NCBI GenBank assembly: GCA_028753945.1
Contig: JAPNXP010000001.1
Span: 868,001 to 932,000 of the forward strand
Direction: 5' to 3'
Length of the DNA: 64,000 bases
Source of the DNA: Hexactinellida sp. DTS-2022
Lineage: Eukaryota > Porifera > Hexactinellida
Positions within the stretch are counted from its first letter, which is position 1; every line of letters starts with the position of its first letter. This document shows, piece by piece, positions 23,421 to 35,300 of the stretch. The position numbers were made by a program, and so were the translations under genes. The notes below the pieces were generated by a model. It was not told the DNA's origin and searched no databases. It saw nothing but the letters and a program-made list of their open reading frames with translations.

Positions 23421-25121
23421 TCACATGTTAGGCGGTATTTTAAAGCTCTGCAACATGAACTTGTTCTTGTTGGGACAAACCAACACAACTTCCCCATCAA
23501 CTGTTAGATCGATTCCACTCGGTTCTGCCAAGTTACCTCGCTTGTCTCCGTGTTCACCTGTACTAAACATAAGCTTACCATCTGCACTGAAACCTTTCAG
23601 CTCATTAGTCACTATATCTCCCGCGAAAATAGTCTTTTTCGTTCTGTTAATCGCGAAATAGAGAGACTCCTTCAGGTCTACACTGGACACGAGATTCCGC
23701 ACGTGCGTCCCCTTCGTGTCGAACAGCTGGATTGTGTATGCGTTCTTGTTGACCAGCAGATACAGCTGCTCACCCACCACCTTCACATCCATGAGACGGT
23801 CGTTGGCTGGGTTCAGCGTGTGAGTGAGATCCAACTTTGACAGAATGTTCAGATCCAGGTCCAGCAGCAGGAGCTTGCAGCTGTGACGCTCACACGCGTA
23901 GATAACATCGTTCTCACCAATGTCCATGCCTGTAATGGGAGAGTCATGGAACTTGTGAGTTAGCAAGCCACATCCTAATAGCGAGAATTTGATCATTGCG
24001 AGAGTGCAGGAAACAAATAGAAAGTTGCCTCGGGTGCACAAACCCCAACAGTACGTGAGTCCTAGGTTCCCAATAACCAGCTGTTTGTACGTCTTGGGAT
24101 TGATATCCTGGTACATCGGCTCTCCATCAGTAGAGTACACCCAAATACACTTGGAAGCCGAGTCTGTGATGTAGATCTGTCCGTCTGGAGTCGTGATGAG
24201 GCCGCTAGGAGTGCTCATCTGATTGGGACCCTGTACCCCCTTTGAGCAAGTAGCCCACACGAGTCGGAACCTGTCAGCAGCAGCCTGCATAGGGACAGGG
24301 ACTTTCTCTACTACAGCATTAATTGGCATAATTTTAAGTACACATGTACAAGAGGATTCCCAAGTGCAGGATTGTGTGCTACGTGGCTGATTAAGTTCTG
24401 TTATCATTTCTTTAGAATAACAGGTGTGGATTAGTTTACGATTGACAAGCGGCATCATTAATTCTATTGAGATAAGACTTCCAAATTCTTCATATGACTT
24501 CAGAAATTCATCAATGAACAATGATCCTCCTCTAGTAGAACGCAAAGATTTTGACCCAAGTTCACAGGAGTGAATGGTAAAGAAATCAGACCAGGTAGTG
24601 GCTTTTTGTTCTGGAATTGCCTTGGTACATATATAATCTTCCTCGATTATTTCCTCTCTCAAATCGCCCCTACAGCCGTTCAAGATAAGAAGCTTCGGTT
24701 TCTTTGCTAGCAGTGGGCAATTGAGACCGTTAAAAATGGTCTTGATCTGGTTGGGAGAAATACAATCATCACCACCAGCGTTACGAGATCCCTCAGGGCT
24801 GACACCGATTAATCCATCTTCGCTTCCATGGGAACTTATAACAATTGCAAGCATTGAATCGGTTTTCAAGCGAGGCTCCTTGGCCAGTTTGAGTAGCACA
24901 TTTTCCATCTGTTTACAAGACAGTTCGACATGTTCAATTATATCGAGACCCATGAGGGTGAACAATCGATTCAATTTCTTTCTTTCAATATCAGCACCTT
25001 TCCTGAACAAATCGCGACTATGATGAAAAGAGTTAACTATAATCAACCCAATTCCGCGTGGCTTCCCGCCCAAAGGGTATTGATATTTCTCAATTATCTC
25101 AGCCATTTCCAGACAGACCAC
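23421..25121 (-). CDS. Caspase-NHL fusion protein, copy B
   Basis: This intronless gene encodes 566 aa and is the paralogue of the gene at 11234-12931. The caspase domain keeps KPRGIGLIIVNSF, His98 in ISSHG, Cys150 in LILNGCRG, the SLRST pocket Arg and VNRKLIH. It therefore looks catalytically competent, though its sequence differs at many positions from copy A. The NHL half (about residue 285 to the end) differs from copy A at only a handful of residues. The change from diverged to near-identical lies close to codons for CVLKIMPINAVV (plus-strand about 24300-24340). Function is inferred only: an Asp-specific protease whose target choice may be set by the propeller. It is about 300 bp beyond the end of the MULE's right flank region. 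Confidence 0.85.
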   Translation of the reverse strand: MVCLEMAEIIEKYQYPLGGKPRGIGLIIVNSFHHSRDLFRKGADIERKKLNRLFTLMGLDIIEHVELSCKQMENVLLKLAKEPRLKTDSMLAIVISSHGSEDGLIGVSPEGSRNAGGDDCISPNQIKTIFNGLNCPLLAKKPKLLILNGCRGDLREEIIEEDYICTKAIPEQKATTWSDFFTIHSCELGSKSLRSTRGGSLFIDEFLKSYEEFGSLISIELMMPLVNRKLIHTCYSKEMITELNQPRSTQSCTWESSCTCVLKIMPINAVVEKVPVPMQAAADRFRLVWATCSKGVQGPNQMSTPSGLITTPDGQIYITDSASKCIWVYSTDGEPMYQDINPKTYKQLVIGNLGLTYCWGLCTRGNFLFVSCTLAMIKFSLLGCGLLTHKFHDSPITGMDIGENDVIYACERHSCKLLLLDLDLNILSKLDLTHTLNPANDRLMDVKVVGEQLYLLVNKNAYTIQLFDTKGTHVRNLVSSVDLKESLYFAINRTKKTIFAGDIVTNELKGFSADGKLMFSTGEHGDKRGNLAEPSGIDLTVDGEVVLVCPNKNKFMLQSFKIPPNM

Positions 25122-28100
25122 TAGAACAGAACTAATTTGATATTTATTGATAGAAATTATAAATCAGCTGATGAGTTTAAAGTTGATTAGAAAATGATTC
25201 ACTGGGTAAATACCAACGTAAAGTTCTAGTTCATTCACCCCCGATTTAAAGATGAAAAGAATGAATGAATAATCAAATCAAATCAAATCAAATCAATTAA
25301 GAAATCTACTAAGTAGTAGTTATTTAGAATTTTAGATAGTTTCACCCAAGGGGCTATTTTTAACTAAAGCAAAGTATATGAGTGAAAACTTATTGCTAAA
25401 TTGTCTAATAAATACGTGGGTTATCGATGAATTAATTAATAAAATAAAATAATAAACGGAATGTAATAGCATGAAAATATGTAAATGCACAGAGAAAATT
25501 ATTTAGACTTGGTCTTACTCAAATAAAAGATCGATTCAGATTATTAAGAAGTTATGGTTAAGTTCAGAGGAGTCAAGCCAAATATGTCCAGATAGTTTTT
25601 GGTAATATAATATTACAAGAAGCTAATAAATTGCATTATAAATTATAGGACTAATACAATTAATGCTACAAGATTATATTCTGTCCTAGAGCCAGTTAAA
25701 TTAATAGTTATGTAACTGATTACACGTAATTATCATTTGACAATTTTAGGGAGTAGTTGAGAATGTCTACTCTGAAAGTAAAGGAATTTGAAATAGACTG
25801 ACATGTAGTATATTTTCTCAAAATTGTGATTATTTGTAAGTTTTTCTGATTACGTATTTGGTAGAGACATAATAAAAATGGAATTTAAGCAATTGTCAAG
25901 ATAATCATGTTAAATAAATATTTTTGGTTTGAAAAGAAAAGTAATAATTTAGTCTTCTAATACTACAAGCTAAAATCATAGTATTTACCAGAAGACCGTC
26001 AACATGAGTTCGACTTATCGGATATCCGTAACTTGCAATAACCAATATCATTTGTATTGAAAAAGGATTATATTATATGGGGGCTGAAATAGAGTTCATA
26101 TAAACCGAAATTTGTATTAACTGTGTTCGTACTAACGAGGTTCTACCGTTGTTCTATCGTAGTTGGAAAAACAAAAGAATGACAAGCAGTGCTTATGAAG
26201 AAAAATTTAAGTAATACTTTCTATCACATCAGATGATATAACTCAACCTGAAAATAAATATAAAGGCTAGTGAGGTTTATACTTTATACATCATCTAAGC
26301 TACGCATTTTGATGAATTAATTTTACTACCCATTTCCACCCACCCTACAAACCAGTGCAAACACCAAAAGGATCTTTGATACACCACAAAAACTCAATGG
26401 AGGTTTTACCAAGGTGAATTAAAACTTGTCAGCATGATACATCTGTATAATTAATTTAATCAGAGTTGTAACTTGTAACCAATAATTTAAAATAAAATAC
26501 TAATATATAAAATTTACATGAGGTAACAAACAATAATATCGCTGATAAACCAGTAAATAAGTTTCCCTTCCTGGGTTCTAGCCTTGTTATCTAATTGAAT
26601 GTTAATTAATTAATTAATTAATTAATTAATAATCATAATATAGAAGAATAAATTAGACTCACAGCATCAATTTCAATAGACACCGCTGAATTGGGGTATT
26701 TTAGGGCTGAAACGAAAATTCGAAATGTAACGAACGAACCTTTTTTCTAAACGAACGAATATTCGAATATTCGTTCGTTTGGATGACTAAGCATTAAATC
26801 AATTTCAAGACACAAAATACATTGGAAAATAGGTTTTTATCAATGTTACAATAGTTTAATAATAGTTTAATAATAGCTAGTTTAGGTAGGAATATATTTA
26901 CGATCTCTCCAATCAAACAAAGGTCATGTTGCTGTCCAAAAGTACTCAACGAATATCCGTTTCAATCTAATATTCGTCCAAACGAATATTCGTTCAATCA
27001 TTTCGAACGAATATTCGAATATTCGGTATATTCGTTTCAGCCCTAAATTTATTTTATAAGCATAGAATGATCCTTGATGTAATTAAGTAAGAATATCAAT
27101 TAAATATTTCAAATTAAATCATATAGTATTTGTAAAGAATATCAATTGAAGTTAATTTTTCTTCCGCAATCACTTGTTCATCGAATATTAAATTGAACTT
27201 AACAGATGTTTAATATAATGGACGTAATGGTTTACATACAAAAGCGGTAAATCACATTATAAGTAGCACTAAAATATGGATACATTGTAGGGATTACTAA
27301 ACGCATATAAATCAGGAAATTGTGCAAAAAATGTGCAGTAAAATACAAAGAATTTATAAATTTGAATACTAACAAAACCACAGGTAACAATCAAATATTA
27401 TTTAACATGTAGATAATATAAAATAAATTGTACGTTTATTAAGTATTAAATACTAGTACAGTATGCAAAATTTGCATTACTGGACACATAGTTTCTATAA
27501 TTAAATACAACACTCTAATAATATTTTTACAGGACACTCTGCACACGTGTACTAGTGTAAATGAATCAAGAACTACAATATACTTTTGAAATCCAGAAAT
27601 GCAAGAAAACATTTAAAATATTTTAGATCATTAACTTTCCCATTAAATGATGTAATAAGAAAGAATGTGATTCAATATGGTATCATATAAGTTCAGGCGT
27701 AATATAATTGTGAAATTACAAAAAAAATGTCATTTCATTTATTCAGAATACTACGTAGATTGTTTGATGAGAGTACGTATGTATAATGTATGTACTATAG
27801 ACATGTTTTCCATATGAATTTTGTTTCAGGTGAATAAAACATTCCATCCGTCTAAAAATTGTTACTTAATAGTTCTTATTAGGAGAGTTCTTATTATTTT
27901 GCCCAATAATAGTTTTTAAATACACATTTTATGAGTTTGCTTGTCTAAGCTATTTCTTAATTCGTATTGTAACATAATATTACTGTTTAGTAGACAAACT
28001 TACCGCAATGGTTGTATATCTCATTAATCATGATTGGGATAATACAGTGTAACTTGTTCATATTATATATAAATATCTGGATATAATTTTATCTGTACTA

Positions 28101-29363
28101 TATGAATGTTTTACTTCTAAACAACCGAATACTAAGTACATTTGATTGCTAGGATTTACTCAGGTAACTTTATAGTTATAATAGACAGTTGATTCACAGT
28201 TGAATATTTTTATACATTTAAACAATAAAATAAATCACATAAAAAGCATTTTAAATAACATTTTAATAAAATGAGATCTCAAACTATTCAAATATCTACT
28301 GAAAAAGTCATATGCGCTTCTCATAATTTACAATTTTTTAACTCGATTGCCAAGCTGTGTTCTATTTTATTTATCCGGATTGTATTAATGCAAGGTATAT
28401 GGCCCGTGAGAGGATTTTAGAGACGCAGGCTTTTTAAGATTCTAAACATTTTCAAATTTTAGAAGTTTAGAAATCACTATATCGAGTTAAATCTTTAAAT
28501 AGTATTTAGATTCATCAATCTTAACCATAGTATATTAATCAATATTGTATTCTAAAGATATTAAGACAATGAATGTATACTTAGATAAAATACAAATTTT
28601 CCTAAAATTTATGAAGAGGTATATATGGAAGTATATCTATAAGTAAATAAATGTTATACATGTTTACTCCATTCTTGACAAATGCAAACATTTCATTATA
28701 TATAATGTGGTTAAAATATATACATAAAATGTATCAATTATGATCATCCTTTAAATTTCCAAGCAATACGAAAAATTGTTTTTGAATTCCTATGCAGTCA
28801 ACTTTTATTAAAATAAATTGAGTTTCAGTTACTGAATTTATTAAAACTATGAATGTTTAACAGAACCAATAACAGTTTGTAAGTTTGAATAAGTATTCAA
28901 GCCATAAACTTTTAATAGTGTGATATTTAGGAATATTACACTATTACCATTCATGTATTTATCAGCCAAAATAGTAAAATAATTATTAAACGCAAGAAGG
29001 CATTACAGAGGCCATGAATCAGGTACCATTTTTGTATGTCAATCCCAGCTTTATAAGTCCTACAATAATCAGATCACCATACCATACTGATCCGAAATGG
29101 AACTATATATTTAGCCATCTGTGTCCAATATTTATTCGATTTGGGTATGTGTGAATTCGTACTAGTTTTACTTCAAGATAGGATTTGAAGATATTCCTAC
29201 AATAGCTATATCTAATGGATAATCAAAACACTATAAGACAATACTTGTAGATTCAAAAATAGGAAAATAAGGCTTATATAATGGGTTTCGACTCAATAAA
29301 TACAAAGAAAAAATATTTTATTCAGAGTAGAACCATTTTTCAATTTCTGTTTTTAGGTGAAAA
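25122..29363. other. Long AT-rich intergenic region
   Basis: No gene is supported. It holds a TCAAA microsatellite near 25275, a dispersed GTGTTCGTACTAACGAGG motif at 26123, a TTAA repeat near 26605 and one MITE (26703-27044). The promoter of the large FN3 gene should lie near 29.0-29.3 kb. A TTTTTAG acceptor just before the start codon (about 29355) hints at an upstream non-coding exon. Confidence 0.5.
26703..27044. mobile_element. MITE family 1 (AGGGCTGAAACGAA termini), solo copy
   Basis: Inverted ends AGGGCTGAAACGAA and TTCGTTTCAGCCCT enclose 342 bp with internal TTCGAATATTCG-type repeats. Three further copies, some carrying nested insertions, lie in the introns of the FN3 gene at 37539, 39489 and 42745. 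I could not confirm a target duplication for this copy. Confidence 0.8.
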
Positions 29364-32300
29364 ATGAAGATCTCAAACCTGGTAGCTATATTGCTGCTGA
29401 TAATTGCAAGTTATCTGCACGTAACAGTACAACAACAGTAAGTTTTCTATTTGTACGCTTCGATACGCCCATTTTCATGCGTGATCTACAAGTGGGGCAC
29501 ACTTGATCCCTAAATTATGTGTGACAAACTGGGGATCACAGTGATTGTTTTGTCTATACTATGTGACCCATCGCCGGGTTACATTATACCATGTTTTGAT
29601 TTATTGTATTTGGATAAAGTATGGATTAAATAGTCTATTTTCTACATACAGATTTCGGAAATTTCCATCATCGTAAATCTTTTCCAGCAAAAAGATAATA
29701 ATAATATTTTTCGGATATTATGTTTAATGACGAAAATATAATATTTATGGATAGAACACACACTGCTTCTAATATTGTAAGTGTTTTTAGCAAATTTACA
29801 CTAAAATACAATTTACGAACTGTAAGTTGATGAAATATTAACAAAATGGAACATTCACAAGTGAGTACGAGCTATCAATTGCTGTAATTAAATTATGTAA
29901 AGTATCTATTTAAAAGTATTCGAGATTTAGCGAAGTTTGATATTACTTTCTACCCTATTCGTGAACCACGGGTGGGTCACGGATGTAAAAGCTAATTTAT
30001 GAGCTTTGAGATCGAGTAGGACAAATTTAGAAGTGGAGGATAGATAATCTAATCGATGACGTAAAACAAAAAATAAATATTTTGAAAATCTAAGCTAAAA
30101 CTTGCAAAAATATGGATTCTCAAATCGTAGAAATAAGTAATCTGTGAATAAATATTTCAAAAAACGTTGAATTATAAATATTTTGTAGGTTGCAATTGGA
30201 CTGTTCAGCTAAACTTGATATTTTCTTCTTGCTGGACGCATCAGACAGTTTATCTGATGCAGACTTCGAAAAAGAGAAGAAGCTCGTAATAGATTTACTT
30301 CAGAGATTAATCGACGATTCGAGAGATGCCAAGGCTGGCTATCTTACCTTCACAGAATCTGTTAATAACGTACGAACATTGCTCTCCAATTTACATATTG
30401 TACAATTCGAGCTTGCAAATGTCATATTTGATCAGGAAGGGACCAATTTATTAGTGCCGCTTGATTATGCCTACAACAATATATTTACATCCAATCCGGA
30501 TCTGAGGCCAGGTTCTCAGAGAATATTGTTTCAAATTACTGACGGGAGAGACCAATTCAGTAACATATCACAACTGAGTAGCACTTCTAAATTGTTGAGT
30601 GCTGAAAATGTAACGACAGTGGCCATTGGCGTGGGAAATTTAATTGACACTGATCAACTTCGTGCTATAGCAACAGAACCTCATGAACAGAATTTGATCG
30701 TTTTCTCTGATTTGAACGAAGCTATTGGAAATGTTTCAAATATTATCGACAGAACCTGTAAGTTTCAGTTAATTAGTACCTCATATTATTATTTACTTGC
30801 TTGTCACAATTGTAATGTCTTTCCCATAAATAGTTAGTAACCGTGTAAGATATGATAATAACAATAACACTGTTAACGAACAGTCAATTAATCAATACTA
30901 CTACTCTGTTCTATAGGTACTATACCGCGTGTCATTGCAATAAGTGCTGTTGTACAATCTAGCACAAGTATTACTGTCAAATGGATGAGTTACACTATTG
31001 ATACAGTTGGTTCTTATAAGATATGTTTGAAAACTGAGATAGAACCGGGAGAAAATTGTATTCATGACATCAATTCCACTCTAACAGAGCTACTTGTTGA
31101 AAATCTAATTCCAAACACTCGTTACGAAATCAGTGTGTTCGCGTTTACTAGCATAGGAGTAACGCCCATGAGTAATATACTGGTAGCAACAACAACAGGT
31201 TTGTTTTAATATTATGTTACTTTGTTTATATGCTATTATTACAAAATACGTTTCGAATAGAAACGCCAGGCACTCCTCTCCTACTGAACGCCACTTCACT
31301 CACCTCAACTTCAATTAAAGTCACCTGGCAAGCTGCTGCAGGCAGTAACGTCACGAGCTATGAAATCTGTGCTAGCTTGTCCTCAGGGGGAAACTGCGTA
31401 TTTGAGGCTACAATTGGAGCTGCAGTTACATCTCTGGAATATACACAGGGAAACTTAGAACCAAACACAACATATTATTTCAGAATCAGAGGAATCAGTT
31501 CAGGTGGAATCGGAGAATACAGCATCGAATCAAATGCTACAACAGGTTAGTATATAAAATGCTGTACTGTGACGGCTGTACTAATGGTATTGGTGAAAAT
31601 TGACATCAAATAATAGGAAATGATCGTGCCATATTTTATATCTACGACTACATATCCTTATAATTAAATTTCAATTTAATTCTTCCAGGAATATACACAA
31701 ATAAGACAAAATTATTGTAATTTAGAACTTAGCACTTTGTTAGTTAAAGTAAAAGCGGCATGTATTAATATATTAAATATTATATAAAATAAATATATAG
31801 CTCTGCTTGGAAGTCCGAATCTGCTATCAGCTGTTGAATCTTCATTCCACGCAATTATTCTTACTTGGTCTGCCTATACGGAGGCATCACTTAGCTCTTT
31901 CGAAATTTGTGTTAAACTAGAAGGATCAACAGGTTGTTATCAAACATTCACAGCTCAGGGGACTGCAACAAGTTTCACTGTTATACTTCTTGAGGCATAT
32001 ACACTATACGAAGTCAGTCTTGTGGCCATTAAGGGCAGCATTAGAAGTGCAGAGAGCGATTCAATCACAGTTCGGACAGGAGAGAAGAGTAAGTAAAACT
32101 TTACAAAGTGTATTCTGATAATTAAATTTAATGTTTTATAGGACCTGGTGATCCGACTAATGTTAGTGCTGTTGCGCTGTCCCCAGTGGAGATTGAGATT
32201 ACCTGGAGTTCTCCTGCAAGCGATGAATTACACGGTGTAATTCAAGCGTATTATATTTGTGTGAGAGAAGAGACGGGAGAGTCGTGTCTTTTTCTGATAA

Positions 32301-35300
32301 ATCACAATGCCTCAATATCTCCCTTCACAGTTACATTGTCTGGTCTAACCCCAGATACAGTCTACAGAGTTCGTGTGCGTGCAATAAATGGAGGCGGCGC
32401 AGGCAGCTATTCTGACGATTATTCAATCACGACAGGTAAGTGTAACATTTATGAATTATATTTTAGTTCTCAAATAATTCTATACACAAATTGAAAATCA
32501 TTTTAAATTAAATTCCCTCAACTAGAGTCGGTTTCGGCTGTAACTGTATCTACGAGTACAATCAACTCGGATAGCATAACAATTACCTGGACTGGAGGGA
32601 ACATCCCCGCAACAGAAATAACAGGTGCAGTAATCACGATAACAACAGTATCAACTGGAGCTGTCCAGACTATCAACCTCGGACAAGCAGACGCGGTTAA
32701 TGGGAGTTACCAGGTGGTACAACTTCAACCAGGGGCACAGTACACTATTACAGTTGTAGTTAGCACTACGGCAGGAGACACTCCGTTGAGTAACGAAACG
32801 AGTGTACAGACACAAGAAAGTTGTGAGTAGAAACTAAATATTAATAAGACAACATTTCTGTAATATTGCACATCGCATCGATTAACTAATTTCTCTATAT
32901 AGTACCCACTGGAGCGCCAATAGTAACAAGTACAGGGGGACAAACGTCTACCTCGATCACTCTGACATTGGATTCCATCCCTATGCTGCAGCGTAACGGA
33001 GTAATCCTATTCTACATTGTTTACTACAAAGCTGATGGTGACAACAGCTACAGTTCAGTTGTGGTACCGGTTACAGATCAATCAGCTAACGTAACCTACA
33101 CGCTAGAAGGATTGAGCCCCAATACGGCGTATACGATCCAGGTATCTGGAAATAATTCCGTGGGAGAAGGACCGAGAACGCAGAGTGTTAGCATAACAAC
33201 AAGTAAATACTAATTTGCTTAAGTTTATTTAGCAATTTCGATCTCGAAAGAATCTAATTATTATCAATTGTTTGTTACTAGCTGTCTCGGGAGCTGTGCA
33301 GAATCTAACTTCAACCTCGACCTCCTCGCGCAATATCACCGTCTCATATCTGGCGTATACCGAGATTGGGTTAATTGAGTACAGAGCTTGCATCATGAGT
33401 ACCAGCCAGGGAGCTTGCATTCAAACACAAAACACAACTGGTCTCGTATTCTACTTCGCTGGGCTGGAACCCGCTCAGACATACTACATTACAGTAACAG
33501 CAGTAACTCAATTCGGAGACAGTGAAGAGAGCCAAGCGCTTAATGTCACTACAGATGAGGAAAGTAAGTGGAGTGTTGAATAAAAGAAGTTAAACTAGTA
33601 TTTTCTCCAGCAACTATTACATTAATTAACTGTATATATATTATAATAATCTTCTCACAGTACCTGGGCCCCCAAACAGCATCAACGTTTCTCGACTATC
33701 AGTAGAGAGCATCTCGATAACATGGACAGAGATTTCTACAGATCAACAATATGGAATTATTATCGAATACATTGTTTGCATCAAGGAAGTGGGTAGTGCA
33801 AACTGTACGTTCATGCAAACGGTTGATGCAAACTCCCAACCTTTCTCGCTTAATCAGACTGGACTCATGCCCAATACAAACTATATAATTACAGTACAGG
33901 GGAGGAACTCCGCTGGCTTAGGTGATACAGTAGACACTACAGTTCAAACAGGTCAGTACTTTCTATAATAATATTCCAAACACACTTAGAATGCTAATTG
34001 GATATTTTGGTAAACAAAACAATATTGTGTGAAATCTGAGTGATCCCAAGAGCTCATTTTAATAATACAAATTTATTGTTTGTTATCTTTAGAGCCTCTT
34101 CAAGGAGTTATCCTATCAGCGAAAGCTGTTGATGGGCACAGCATTAGGTTGACATGGACTGTACCGAATGTGCCAGTGAGCCTAATTAACGGGGGAATTC
34201 TGACTTCGGTAGGTTCGCCAAGTGACTTTGGTCCTTCATTCAACATTGGACTACAGAATGTCCTTTCCCGAGACTTCATTGCAGAAGGATTTTATCCAGC
34301 AACAACTTACTACTTCACACTAAAGATAATTACAGCATTAGGAATAACTCCAGTGAGCAATGAAGCATCAACTACGACAAATGAAACAGGTAATTACTAA
34401 TTATTCAAGTTACTTGTACAATTCATAGAAATATGAACTATTTACTATTTACTCAATAGAACCCAACGGAATTCCTAGTAACTTCAGTGCAGAAACTATC
34501 TCTGCAAGTTCTATTAAAGTGATTTGGACTCCAGTCTCTCCACAACTCACTAATGGAGTCATAACCATGTACACCATATGCTTTGGGACTGAAATTGTGA
34601 CATGCGCCGAAGTGTCAGTCAACGCTTCTCCGCCACTTGAGTATACTTTCACTGATTTGGAACCCGAAACAGAGTACTTGTTCAGAATCAGAGCTCACAC
34701 GGCTGTTGGTGCAGGGCCGTACACTGACAGTATCAATCAAACGACAAGTAAGGAGACCAAAACAATAATACTTCTATATCATTTGCCGGAATAATGTAAT
34801 AACAATATTATTTGTAGGCAAGCCAGGAGGATTTTTGATACAGACCATAACTGCTGCCTCTGCCACTACAGTCGACATCACCTGGAATCAATTGAACGTC
34901 TCTGTCTCTTACTACGAGATCTGTGTTCTGATAAATCAAACCGAAAGTTGCAGTAATCCAATTCAAATTAACAACGGAACACAAACATCTTATACAATTG
35001 TAAACCTACTGCCCTACACCATGTACTATGTTACTATTTCAGCAATGACTCCTGGCGGATATGTAATCAGCAGTCCGCAGCGATCCATCAGAACACAGCA
35101 ACAAGGTGAGTAGAAGAAACTCTACAGTGCACAACGCATTTAATTATCTCTATATAGCTCCTTCATCATCCCCAACAAATGTGACAGTAACAGTCAGTGA
35201 CACTACGATAACCATATACTTTGGAACTGTTGCAGAGGGAGATACGAATGGAGTGATCACTGTCTACGAAGTATGTGTGCAGACAGTGTCAGGAGGTCCC

